Below, piece after piece: positions 46,911-55,534 of a stretch of 64,000 nucleotides of DNA. Within the stretch, counting starts at the first letter, position 1. Each line of letters opens with the position of its first letter. The position numbers and the translations under genes were made by a program. This DNA is from Herbiconiux moechotypicola (GTDB lineage Bacteria; Actinomycetota; Actinomycetes; Actinomycetales; Microbacteriaceae): the NCBI RefSeq assembly GCF_024979255.1, contig NZ_JANLCN010000005.1, positions 248,001-312,000 on the forward strand, written 5' to 3'. Below the pieces are notes generated by a model that worked only from the letters and a program-made list of their open reading frames with translations, did no database searches and was not told the origin of the DNA.

Positions 46911-48988
46911 GAGGTCACCTTCGTCTCGTTCGTCTCGTCGGGTCGGGGTGCGGATGCGGATGTGTGGGCGGCTTCGGGCTCCAGGCGAACGACGCGCACG
47001 CCGCCCGCCGCGATCTCGAGCACGCCGTCGACCTCGGCCTGCTCGATCAGGTCGTACCCGCGGGCCGCGTGGCGAGCATCCGTCGCCCCGTGGTTGATGA
47101 CGAAGAGGTAGTCGCCCTGCGGGCCGCTGCGGCGCACCACTTCGAGCTCGGTGTCGAACAGGGCCGGGTTCAGCGCCACGCCTGCCCGCGCCGTCGCCTC
47201 GCGGAGGGTGCGCGTGAGCGCGGCGGAGTCGAGGTTGGTGGCCAGGTACCAGGCGGTGCCGTCGCCGAAGGCGTTGCGCGTGACGGCGGGGGTGCCGGGG
47301 AGGGGGCCGTCGAGGTAGCTCGCGAGCACCTCGGCGCCGCGGGGGTGCAGGCGCTCGGTCCAGATGTCCGCGGTGGAGCCGTCGTCGAGGCGCACGGTCT
47401 CGCCGGCGTGCAGCGGGAAGAACTCCTCGGTGCTCACGCCGAGCAGCTCGCGGAAGGCGCCGGGGTAGCCGCCCGTGCGCACCCGGTCGACCTCGTCGGT
47501 GACGCCGGAGAAGAAGGTGATCACGGCGTGGCCGCCCTCCGCCACGAAGCGCTCGAGGCGCTCGGCGACGGTATCGGAGACGCTGTGCAGGGCGGGCACC
47601 ACCACGAGACGGTAGTCGTCGAGCGGCGCGCCGGGGGCGACGACGTCGACCGTGACACCGGATGCGCGGAGCGCCTCGTAGGCGCGGTGCACCTGCTCGA
47701 GGTACCGCAGCTCGGCCGTCGGGTGGGAGTCGAGGTCGGTGATCCACCAGGCCTCCCAGCCGAAGACGAGCGCGACCTCGGCCACCACGCGGGTACCGGT
47801 GACCTCGGCGAGGCGTTCGAGCATCCCGCCCAGGTCGACCACGTCGCGCCACACCCGGGTGTCGGTGCCGCCGTGCGGCAGCATCGCCGAGTGGAAGCGC
47901 TCGCTGCCCTGCACCGAGGCGCGCCACTGGAAGAAGCTGATGCCGTCGGCACCGCGCGCCACGTGGGTGAGGGTGTTGCGCAGCATCTCGCCGGGACCCT
48001 TGGCGATGTTGCGGGGCTGCCAGTTGACGGCGCTCGAGGCCTGCTCCATGAGCAGGTAGGGCTCGCCCTGGGCGAGGCCGCGGGTGGCGTCGGCGGCGAA
48101 GGCGAGCTCGGCGGTGGGGTGCGGCAGGCGGTGGTCGAGGTAGTGGTCGTTGGCCACCAGGTCCATCTCGGGGGCCCAGGTCCAGTAGTCGAGGGCCTGG
48201 ATGTGGGCGGTCACCATGAAGTTGGTCGTCACCGGCACGCTGCTGTGGGTGCGGATGAGGTCGCGCTCGGCGACGTAGTGCTCGAGCAGCTCGGCACTGG
48301 AGAAGCGGCGGAAGTCGATGGCCTGCGCCGGGTTGCCGGTGGCGAGGGTGAGGGCGGGGGTCTGGATGTGCTCCCACGCCGCGTAGCGCTGGCTCCAGAA
48401 AGCGGTGCCCCAGGCCTCGTTGAGGGCGTCGAGGGTTCCGTAGCGTTTCTCGAGCCAGCGGCGGAAGGCGGCGGCGGAGACCTCGCAGTAGCAGTGGGCG
48501 TTGTGGCAGCCGATCTCGTTCGACACGTGCCAGAGCTTCACGGCGGGGTGGGTGCCGTAGCGGCGGGCGACCTGCTCCACGAGGGCCAGGGCGTGCTCGC
48601 GGTAGACGGGGGAGCTGGGACAGAAGCCCTGACGGCCGCCGAACGCGCGGCGGGTGCCGTCGGCGGTCACGGGCAGGGCCTCGGGATGCTCGGCCGTCAG
48701 CCACGGGGGAGGGGAGGCGGTGCCGGTGCCGAGGTCGACGGCGATGCCGTTCTCGTGCAGGAGCTCGATGACGGCGTCTAGGCGGCTGAAGTCGTACTGC
48801 CCGGGGAGCGGCTCGAGCTGGGCCCAGCCGAAGATGTTGATCGCGACGAGGTTCACGCGGGCTTCGCGCATGAGGCGCACGTCGTCGGCCCAGGTCTCGG
48901 GGGTCCACTGCTCGGGGTTGTAGTCGGCGCCGAAGGTGATGCGGGGCGCGTCTGCGTCGAGCAGCCGGGAGACGGGGGTGCGGGGCAC
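46907..48988 (-). CDS. GH42 beta-galactosidase
   Basis: Family 42 beta-galactosidase of 693 aa, no signal peptide, so intracellular. The acid/base glutamate is in WHVSNEIGCHNAHCYC (Glu158), with Cys123, Cys161, Cys166 and Cys168 as the likely zinc site. The nucleophile glutamate is in YLLMEQASSAVNW (Glu315). Domain A is a TIM barrel (about 15-390), then a trimerisation and a C-terminal beta domain. GTG 48988 has AGAGGA nine bases upstream; an open frame to 49075 crosses the operators, so the longer start is unlikely. It hydrolyses galacto-oligosaccharides imported by the downstream permeases. Confidence 0.93.
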   Translation of the reverse strand: MPRTPVSRLLDADAPRITFGADYNPEQWTPETWADDVRLMREARVNLVAINIFGWAQLEPLPGQYDFSRLDAVIELLHENGIAVDLGTGTASPPPWLTAEHPEALPVTADGTRRAFGGRQGFCPSSPVYREHALALVEQVARRYGTHPAVKLWHVSNEIGCHNAHCYCEVSAAAFRRWLEKRYGTLDALNEAWGTAFWSQRYAAWEHIQTPALTLATGNPAQAIDFRRFSSAELLEHYVAERDLIRTHSSVPVTTNFMVTAHIQALDYWTWAPEMDLVANDHYLDHRLPHPTAELAFAADATRGLAQGEPYLLMEQASSAVNWQPRNIAKGPGEMLRNTLTHVARGADGISFFQWRASVQGSERFHSAMLPHGGTDTRVWRDVVDLGGMLERLAEVTGTRVVAEVALVFGWEAWWITDLDSHPTAELRYLEQVHRAYEALRASGVTVDVVAPGAPLDDYRLVVVPALHSVSDTVAERLERFVAEGGHAVITFFSGVTDEVDRVRTGGYPGAFRELLGVSTEEFFPLHAGETVRLDDGSTADIWTERLHPRGAEVLASYLDGPLPGTPAVTRNAFGDGTAWYLATNLDSAALTRTLREATARAGVALNPALFDTELEVVRRSGPQGDYLFVINHGATDARHAARGYDLIEQAEVDGVLEIAAGGVRVVRLEPEAAHTSASAPRPDETNETKVTS

Positions 48989-49002
48989 GGGCGGGAGTCC
49001 TC

Positions 49003-49021
49003 TTCTGTGAACGCTCCCAGA
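49003..49021. promoter_or_regulatory. CebR-like operator, copy 1
   Basis: TTCTGTGAACGCTCCCAGA, containing TGTGAACGCTCCCA, which differs at two positions from the LacI-type CebR palindrome TGGGAGCGCTCCCA. Confidence 0.65.
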
Positions 49022-49048
49022 GTCGGCGATGACAACTCCACGCCGAGA

Positions 49049-49067
49049 TTCTGTGAACGCTCCCAGA
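49049..49067. promoter_or_regulatory. CebR-like operator, copy 2
   Basis: Exact second copy of the same 19 bases, 46 bp from the first, start to start. Confidence 0.65.
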
Positions 49068-49152
49068 TTATGCACGGCGGCGTCGGGGTGTCAACTCGGG
49101 CTGGTCGGCGACCGCCGTCCGCGGGCTCGCGCGGCCACGCGCATCCGGTCGC

Positions 49153-49158
49153 TAGGGT
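49153..49158 (+). promoter_or_regulatory. -10 of the LacI gene
   Basis: TAGGGT, six bases before ATG 49165. Confidence 0.5.
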
Positions 49159-49164
49159 GGGGAC

Positions 49165-50187
49165 ATGCCTGCTGCACGCCCGTCGAATTCACGGGCGACG
49201 ATCAACGACGTCGCCGCCCGGGCCGGCGTGTCACGCGGCACCGTGTCGCGGGTGCTCAACGCCGAGGCCTACGTCTCCGACTCGGCGAGGGCCGCCGTCG
49301 AGGCGGCCATCCTCGAGGTGGGCTACGTGCGCAACGAGGCGGCGCGGGGGCTCGTGACCCGCCGGTCGCAGGCGGTGGGGCTGATCGTGCACGAGCCGCA
49401 CTCGCTCTTTCTCGAAGACCCGAACATCGGCAGCATCCTTCTCGGCATCAACTCGGCGCTCTCCGAGGCCGACTACCAGCTGGTGTCGCTCGTCGTCGAC
49501 TCCGACCGCGACAGCGACCGGGTGGCCGGCTACATCACGGGCGGCTTCGTCGACGGCGTCGTCATCATCTCGGCGCGGGCGCACGACCCCATCGGGCGGG
49601 CCGTCGCGGCCGCGGGCATCCCCGCCGCCTACGTCGGTCATCCGATCGACGTCGAGGGCGTGCCCTACGCGGGCATCGACAACTACTCCGCCGCGCTCGC
49701 CATCACCCGGCGGCTCGTGGCCACGGGGCGGCGGCGCATCGGCATGATCGCGGCCGGACTCGACCGAGACTCGGGTCAGGACCGGCTGGCCGGCTTCACC
49801 GAGGCGCTCGGGCCGTCGTTCCGAAAAGAGCTCGTCGTCGAGGTGCCGCTGTACTCACACGGGTGCGGCCTCGACGGCATGCGGCTGCTGCTCGACACCG
49901 ACCCCGAGATCGACGGGGTGTTCGCGTCGTCCGACGCCATCGCCGCGGGCGCACTCGACGTGCTGCGCGAGGCGGGGCGCTCGGTGCCGGGCGACGTGGG
50001 CGTCGTCGGCTTCGACGACAGCGCCTGGGCGCTGCGCACCCAGCCCCCGCTCTCCACCGTGCACCAGCCGGCCGGCGAGCTCGGCCGCCGGGCCGCCGAG
50101 CTCGTGCTGGCCCAGCTCCGGGGCGAAGACGTAGGGCTCGGCGGCAGCTTCCTCGACACCTCGATCGTCTGGCGCACCTCCGCCTGA
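49165..50187 (+). CDS. LacI-family regulator of the beta-galactoside locus
   Basis: LacI/GalR regulator of 340 aa. The HTH is NDVAARAGVSRGTVSRVLN, the hinge YVRNEAARGLVTRR, and the ligand domain ends with VGFDDSAWALRTQPPLSTVHQP. ATG 49165 sits six bases after TAGGGT. It is divergent from the GH42 operon and separated by two identical 19-bp operator-like repeats, so it most likely represses that operon until galactoside is present. Confidence 0.92.
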   Translation: MPAARPSNSRATINDVAARAGVSRGTVSRVLNAEAYVSDSARAAVEAAILEVGYVRNEAARGLVTRRSQAVGLIVHEPHSLFLEDPNIGSILLGINSALSEADYQLVSLVVDSDRDSDRVAGYITGGFVDGVVIISARAHDPIGRAVAAAGIPAAYVGHPIDVEGVPYAGIDNYSAALAITRRLVATGRRRIGMIAAGLDRDSGQDRLAGFTEALGPSFRKELVVEVPLYSHGCGLDGMRLLLDTDPEIDGVFASSDAIAAGALDVLREAGRSVPGDVGVVGFDDSAWALRTQPPLSTVHQPAGELGRRAAELVLAQLRGEDVGLGGSFLDTSIVWRTSA

Positions 50188-50206
50188 GCCGGGCCGCGCA
50201 CGGTCG

Positions 50207-50692
50207 TCAGAGGTCGACGACGCGGTTCTCGCCCACGTCGGGCTGGCCGCCCGTGACCGCGGCCTTCGCGACCTTGAACAGCGTCACCACCCCGGGCTCG
50301 TCGGTCGACCAGTACTCGGCCGAATCCGCCGTCACCCGCAGCAGGGCCACGCTCGGGTCGTCGCGGCCCTCGGGGAACCAGGCTTCCGCGCTGGTCGACC
50401 ACAGCTCGTCGATCTTCTCGGCATCCTGTACCACCGTCGCGGTGCCCGCGATCGACAGGTATCCCTTGCCCGACTCGAACGCCGCGTTCACGTGCGGATC
50501 GGAGGCGATGTCGTCGGTCTTGGGGCTCGGATGCTGGGTGAAGAACCAGAGCTCGCCGTCGAACTCCGCCTCCTGCACCCCGAGCGGCCGGCTGTGCAGC
50601 GCCCCGCCGGCGCTCCGGGTGGTGACGAGCGCGATCTTCGAGGCGGAGATGAGCTTGGCGATGGTGGACAGGTCGTCGTCGTGTTCGGTCAT
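50207..50692 (-). CDS. Pyridoxamine-phosphate-oxidase-like / general stress protein 26 family
   Basis: Split-barrel flavin-binding protein of 161 aa, of the FMN or F420 type. Blocks are LISASKIALVTTRSAGGALHSRPL, GELWFFTQHPSPKTDDI and GYLSIAGTATVVQD. General stress protein 26-like proteins bind FMN or FAD with unknown redox role. ATG 50692 has TAGCGT seven bases before it; an upstream in-frame start at 50746 crosses promoter DNA and is rejected. It lies 19 bp from the converging LacI stop. Confidence 0.87.
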   Translation of the reverse strand: MTEHDDDLSTIAKLISASKIALVTTRSAGGALHSRPLGVQEAEFDGELWFFTQHPSPKTDDIASDPHVNAAFESGKGYLSIAGTATVVQDAEKIDELWSTSAEAWFPEGRDDPSVALLRVTADSAEYWSTDEPGVVTLFKVAKAAVTGGQPDVGENRVVDL

Positions 50693-50699
50693 CTGCGCG

Positions 50700-50705
50700 A
50701 CGCTA
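50700..50705 (-). promoter_or_regulatory. -10 of the flavin-type oxidase gene
   Basis: TAGCGT on the minus strand, seven bases before ATG 50692. Confidence 0.4.
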
Positions 50706-50811
50706 CGCCCGCCGGCGCAGGCGGGCGTGGGCCTTGCCAAACGCACTACGGGGGCGTATCCGCACGCCGTCCCAGATCCCCGGCGTCAGGCTGTGACGAC
50801 GCGACGGCGCG

Positions 50812-51960
50812 TCAGACCTTCGCGTCCTGCTTCGGGAAGACGACCTTCTGCACGATGATGATCGCCGACGCCGCGATCGGGATCGCGACGAGCGCCCCGA
50901 GCACCGACCCGAGCGTGCCGCCGGCCACCGCCGCGATCACCACGATCGCGCCCGGCACCGCCACGGCCCGGTTCATGATGCGCGGGCTCAGGAAGTATGC
51001 CTCCACCTGCATGTACACGATGTAGTAGATGCCCGCCACCAGCGCCGTGAGCGGCGACGCGAACAGGCACACCACCGTGATGATGATCGCGCCGCTCAGC
51101 GTGCCGACGAGCGGGATGAGTGACGCCAGGAACGCGATGAACGCGAACAGCGCCGGCAGCGGCGCCCCGATGATGCTGAGGAAGATGAGGCTCAGGATGC
51201 CGTTGATGGCCGCGAGCGAGATCTGCCCCACCACGTAGCGGCCGACGGCCCCGGTCACATCGTCGGTGAGCGAAGCGAAGGAGGCGCGCTTGTTGGCGGG
51301 CACGAAACGGTAGGTGATCTTCTTCATGCTGCGCAGCGACGCGAGGAAGTAGAGGGTGAGGATGAGCACGATGACCGCACCCGTCGCCCCGCTCGCGATT
51401 CCGGTGCCGACCGCGAGCAGCCCGCCGCCGAGCGCCAGCAGGTTGTTCGGGTCTTGGAAGTAGGCGGTCGCATCCTGCACCGCCTTGTCGATGTCGACGA
51501 AGTTGCCGATCTGGCTCTGCAGTCCGGTCACGAAGTCGCTCTTGGTGAAATCGTCGACGATCTGCGGGAACTGGTTGATGAAGTTCGTGGCCTGGTCGAC
51601 GATGAGCGGGATGACCGCGAACAGCAGCCCCGCGAACACGAGGATGACAGCGGCGAACACGATCACGATGGCCAGCGCCCGGGCCATGCGGCGTTCGAGC
51701 CACGACACCAGCGGGTCGAGCCCGAGCGCGAGGAAGAGCGCCACGCCGATGTAGATGAGCACCGTGCTCAGCTGCGACACCAGACCGCCGATGAGCAGCG
51801 ACAGCAGCACGCCGAGCCCGCCCACGAGGCCGATGCGGAAGGCGTTGATGCGCACGGCCGGAAGGCTGGGGGCTCCGGCCACCTGCACGTCAGACCCCGG
51901 CTTCTCGACCGCGGTCGAGGCCGTGTCGCCAGATGCTCTGCTCGGCTTCTTCCGGAACAT
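50812..51960 (-). CDS. AI-2E family transporter
   Basis: AI-2E/TqsA/YdiK-family membrane protein of 382 aa, with about eight spans. Typical blocks are ALGLDPLVSWLERRM, YRFVPANKRASFASLTDDVTGAVGRYVVGQ, and GSVLGALVAIPIAA. Members export quorum molecules, act as Na+/H+ antiporters, or are unassigned. ATG 51960 has GGGAGGTGG upstream. It is divergent from the RND permease. Confidence 0.88.
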   Translation of the reverse strand: MFRKKPSRASGDTASTAVEKPGSDVQVAGAPSLPAVRINAFRIGLVGGLGVLLSLLIGGLVSQLSTVLIYIGVALFLALGLDPLVSWLERRMARALAIVIVFAAVILVFAGLLFAVIPLIVDQATNFINQFPQIVDDFTKSDFVTGLQSQIGNFVDIDKAVQDATAYFQDPNNLLALGGGLLAVGTGIASGATGAVIVLILTLYFLASLRSMKKITYRFVPANKRASFASLTDDVTGAVGRYVVGQISLAAINGILSLIFLSIIGAPLPALFAFIAFLASLIPLVGTLSGAIIITVVCLFASPLTALVAGIYYIVYMQVEAYFLSPRIMNRAVAVPGAIVVIAAVAGGTLGSVLGALVAIPIAASAIIIVQKVVFPKQDAKV

Positions 51961-52093
51961 CCGGCCACCTCCCTCTCGTTCTGCGCCCACCATAGTCCTC
52001 CCGGCCGACGCCGCCCCGGAGCCCGGGCAGACGATCATGTGAGCCGGATATGATGCACCCACACAGCCACCGCCCGGCCCAGGAGACGATCGC

Positions 52094-55000
52094 GTGCATT
52101 TTCTCGCCGTAGTGAGCATGAAGAACCGGGCGTTGATCGCCCTCGTCACGATCGTGGTGGCGGTGTTCGGCGGGCTGGCGCTCACGAACCTCAAGCAGGA
52201 GCTCATCCCCTCGATCGAGTTCCCCCAGCTCGCGGTGCTCACCACCTACCCCGGTGCGAGCCCCGAGGTGGTGAACGAAGACGTCTCCACGCCCATCGAG
52301 GCCGCCATCCAGGGCGTCGAGGGCATCGAGACCACGAGCGCCACCAGCAGCACGAACCTCTCCATCATCAGCGCCACCTTCACCTACGGCACCAACCTCG
52401 CCACGGCCGAGCAGAAGATGACGCAGGCGATCAACCGCATCTCGTCGACCCTGCCCGACGACCTCGACCCGCAGGTGCTGAGCGGCAGCCTCAACGACCT
52501 GCCCATCATCTCGATCGCCGTCTCCAACCCCGACGTCGACACCAAGGCGCTCGCGCAGCAGCTCGAGACCATCGCGGTGCCCGAGATCGAAGACGTCGAC
52601 GGCGTGCGCGCCGCCGAGGTGCTCGGCCAGATCGGCCAGCGGGTCACCATCACGCCCCGGCCCGCCGACCTGGCCTTCGCCGGCGTCACGGCCTCCGACA
52701 TCACCGACGTGGTCGAGAACAGCGGCCTGCTCATCCCGGCCGGCACCCTCGTCGAGAACGGGCAGAGCTACGCGGTGCAGGCCGGTCAGCGCCTCGCCTC
52801 GGTCGACGACCTCGCCGCCCTGCCCCTGCCGGCGGTCAAGGCCGACGGCACTCCCGTCACCGTCGGCGAGGTCGCCACCGTGGCCCTCACCGACGACCCG
52901 GTCACCTCCATCTCCCGGGTGAACGGGCAGGATGCGCTCACCCTGTCGATCACCAAGCTCCCGGCCGCGAACACGGTCGAGGTCTCGGAGGGCGTGCAGG
53001 CGCTGCTGCCCGACCTCGAAGACGCCCTGCCGGGCGCCACCTTCACCGTCGTGTTCGACCAGGCCCCGTTCATCCAGCAGTCCATCGAGTCGCTCGCGAC
53101 GGAGGGCCTGCTCGGCCTGCTGTTCGCCGTGATCGTGGTGTTCGTCTTCCTGCTCTCGATCCGGTCGACGATCGTGACGGCCATCAGCATCCCGACCTCG
53201 GTGCTCATCACCTTCATCGGTCTGCAGACCGCCGGGTACACGCTCAACATCATCACGCTCGGCGCTCTCACCATCGCCATCGGGCGCGTGGTCGACGACT
53301 CGATCGTCGTGATCGAGAACATCAAGCGGCACCTCGGCGCCCTCACCGGCACCACCCTGTCGCCGAAAGAGGCGGCGGCGGCCCGGGCGTCGCTCATCGT
53401 CGACGCGGTGCGCGAGGTGGGCGGCGCCATCACGGCCTCGACCATCACGACGGTGGCGGTCTTCCTGCCCCTCGCCTTCGTGGGCGACACGACGGGCGAA
53501 CTGTTTCGTCCATTCGCGCTCACCGTCACCATCGCCCTGCTCGCCTCGCTGCTCGTGGCGCTCACCATCGTGCCGGTGCTCGCCTACTGGTTCGTGCGCC
53601 CGGCCAAGCCGAAGAAGCCGACGACCGACAGCTCTTCGGCTGAGGGTGCTCCGGATGCACGGGGCGCCGACGGTGCGCTGGTCACGCCCCACGCGCACGC
53701 GCTCCCCGCCGTGGCCGGTGCTCCGGCCGAGGCGGAGGCGGAGGCTGCTGCGCTGACGCCGGCGGGCTCCGCTCCGCTCCCGTCGCGGCGGGCCCGTCCG
53801 CACGCGCACCGCGCCGATCTCGAGGAGGAGCCGCCCACCGTGCTGCAGCGCGGCTACCTGCCGATCATCCGCTGGACCCTCCGCCACTCCGTCGTCACCA
53901 TCTCCATCGCGATCGTCGTGCTGCTCGGCACGGTGCCCCTCCTCGGGCTGATGAAGACGAACTTCCTCGGTTCGAGCGGGCAGAACACCCTCACCGTCAC
54001 GCAGACCGTGCCCGTGGGCTCGAGCCTCGACGCGCAGTCGGCCATCGCCGCCGACGCCGAGGGCGTGCTCACCGGCATCGACGGCGTCGACACCGTGCAG
54101 CTCACCATCGGATCGAGCGGATCGAGCCTGCGCGACGCATTCGTGGGCGGCGGCGACAGCGCCATCACCTACAACATCACCACCGACCCCGACGTCGACC
54201 AGGAGGCCCTGCAAGACGAGGTGCGCACCCAGCTCGAGGCGCTCCCCGACGCGGGTGAGATCTCGATCTCGGCGTCGTCGGGCTTCGGAGCCTCCTCCGA
54301 CATCGCCATCGACGTCACCGCCCCGAACCAGACCGACCTCGCGACGGCGGCGGATGCGGTGGTCACCGCGATGCAGGGCCTCGACGCTGTGTCGCAGGTG
54401 AGCAGCAACCTCAGCGAGTCGCGCCCCTACGTGCAGGTCGCGGTCGACCGTGCCGCCGCCGCCGAGGCGGGGCTCAGTGAGGTGGTCGTGGGCGGAATCG
54501 TGTCGCAGGCGATGCAGCCCACCTCGATCGGAAGCATCGTCATCGACGACACGAACTACACCATCTACCTGGCGGCGGAAGACCCGCCGACGACCCAGGA
54601 GGAACTCGCGGCCCTGAGCATCCCGACCGCCACCGGGCCCGTGCGGCTCGACTCGCTCGCCACCGTGAGCGTGGTCGACGGCCCCGCCGCCATCACCACC
54701 GTGCAGGGCGTGCGCACGGCGACGGTGTCGGTCACCCCGAACAGCGACGACCTCACCACGGCCAGCGCCGAGGTGCAGGCGGCGCTCGCCGACGTCTCAC
54801 TGCCGGCGGGCGCGCAGGCCGAGATCGGCGGTGTCGTCACCGACCAGTCCGACGCGTTCTCGCAGCTCGGCATCGCCTTGCTCGTCGCCATCCTCATCGT
54901 CTACGTGGTGATGGTCGCCACCTTCAAGAGCCTGCTGCAGCCCGTCCTGCTGCTGGTCTCCATCCCGTTCGCGGCCACCGGGGCGATCGCGCTGCAGGTG

Positions 55001-55426
55001 ATCTCGGGCATCCCGCTCGGGGTGCCGTCGATCATCGGCGTGCTCATGCTCATCGGCATCGTGGTGACGAACGCGATCGTGCTCGTCGACCTCGTGAACC
55101 AGTACCGCGAGCGCGGGCTGAAGGTGGGGGAGGCGCTCGTGGAGGGGGCCTCGCGCAGGCTCAGGCCTATTCTCATGACGGCGCTCGCCACCATCTTCGC
55201 GCTGCTGCCGATGGCGGTGGGGCTCACCGGGCACGGCGGGTTCATCTCGCAGCCGCTAGCCATCATCGTGATCGGCGGGCTGGTGTCGTCGACGCTGCTC
55301 ACGCTCATCGTGCTGCCGGTGCTCTACAACCTCGTCGAGGGCGCTCGCGAGCGGGCACGCGACCGGCGCGAGCAGCGGGCGATCGAGCGGATGACCCCCC
55401 GAACAGGGGTGGATGTTAACAGCTAG
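52094..55426 (+). CDS. RND-superfamily efflux permease (HAE1/SwrC-like)
   Basis: Large resistance-nodulation-division permease of 1110 aa in a Gram-positive background. It shows the two-fold layout with about 12 spans; TM4 is LGALTIAIGRVVDDSIVVIENIKRH (about residue 395), with adjacent Asp residues for proton relay. A cytoplasmic insertion (about 505-580) is rich in Ala/Pro/Glu, unlike AcrB. Partner adaptor or outer-membrane genes are absent, as for SwrC/YerP. GTG 52094 has AGGAGA seven bases upstream and a TATGAT near 52048 is a plausible -10. Likely exports lipopeptides or hydrophobic compounds. Confidence 0.9.
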   Translation: MHFLAVVSMKNRALIALVTIVVAVFGGLALTNLKQELIPSIEFPQLAVLTTYPGASPEVVNEDVSTPIEAAIQGVEGIETTSATSSTNLSIISATFTYGTNLATAEQKMTQAINRISSTLPDDLDPQVLSGSLNDLPIISIAVSNPDVDTKALAQQLETIAVPEIEDVDGVRAAEVLGQIGQRVTITPRPADLAFAGVTASDITDVVENSGLLIPAGTLVENGQSYAVQAGQRLASVDDLAALPLPAVKADGTPVTVGEVATVALTDDPVTSISRVNGQDALTLSITKLPAANTVEVSEGVQALLPDLEDALPGATFTVVFDQAPFIQQSIESLATEGLLGLLFAVIVVFVFLLSIRSTIVTAISIPTSVLITFIGLQTAGYTLNIITLGALTIAIGRVVDDSIVVIENIKRHLGALTGTTLSPKEAAAARASLIVDAVREVGGAITASTITTVAVFLPLAFVGDTTGELFRPFALTVTIALLASLLVALTIVPVLAYWFVRPAKPKKPTTDSSSAEGAPDARGADGALVTPHAHALPAVAGAPAEAEAEAAALTPAGSAPLPSRRARPHAHRADLEEEPPTVLQRGYLPIIRWTLRHSVVTISIAIVVLLGTVPLLGLMKTNFLGSSGQNTLTVTQTVPVGSSLDAQSAIAADAEGVLTGIDGVDTVQLTIGSSGSSLRDAFVGGGDSAITYNITTDPDVDQEALQDEVRTQLEALPDAGEISISASSGFGASSDIAIDVTAPNQTDLATAADAVVTAMQGLDAVSQVSSNLSESRPYVQVAVDRAAAAEAGLSEVVVGGIVSQAMQPTSIGSIVIDDTNYTIYLAAEDPPTTQEELAALSIPTATGPVRLDSLATVSVVDGPAAITTVQGVRTATVSVTPNSDDLTTASAEVQAALADVSLPAGAQAEIGGVVTDQSDAFSQLGIALLVAILIVYVVMVATFKSLLQPVLLLVSIPFAATGAIALQVISGIPLGVPSIIGVLMLIGIVVTNAIVLVDLVNQYRERGLKVGEALVEGASRRLRPILMTALATIFALLPMAVGLTGHGGFISQPLAIIVIGGLVSSTLLTLIVLPVLYNLVEGARERARDRREQRAIERMTPRTGVDVNS

Positions 55427-55534
55427 GAACGAATTTCGGAAGACTGTCGGAACGGTCGGATTCTCCGCATAATCGGAGGACACTCTCACCGGATTCCTAC
55501 CTGGGTCTGGTTCACCGCGAGAAAGCAGCCCTAC

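Noticed and set aside
51890-54214. 774-codon minus-strand frame
   Set aside because: It lies antisense to the RND permease, has repetitive Arg/Asp/Gly/His composition and no domain; the plus-strand frame has clear spans and motifs.
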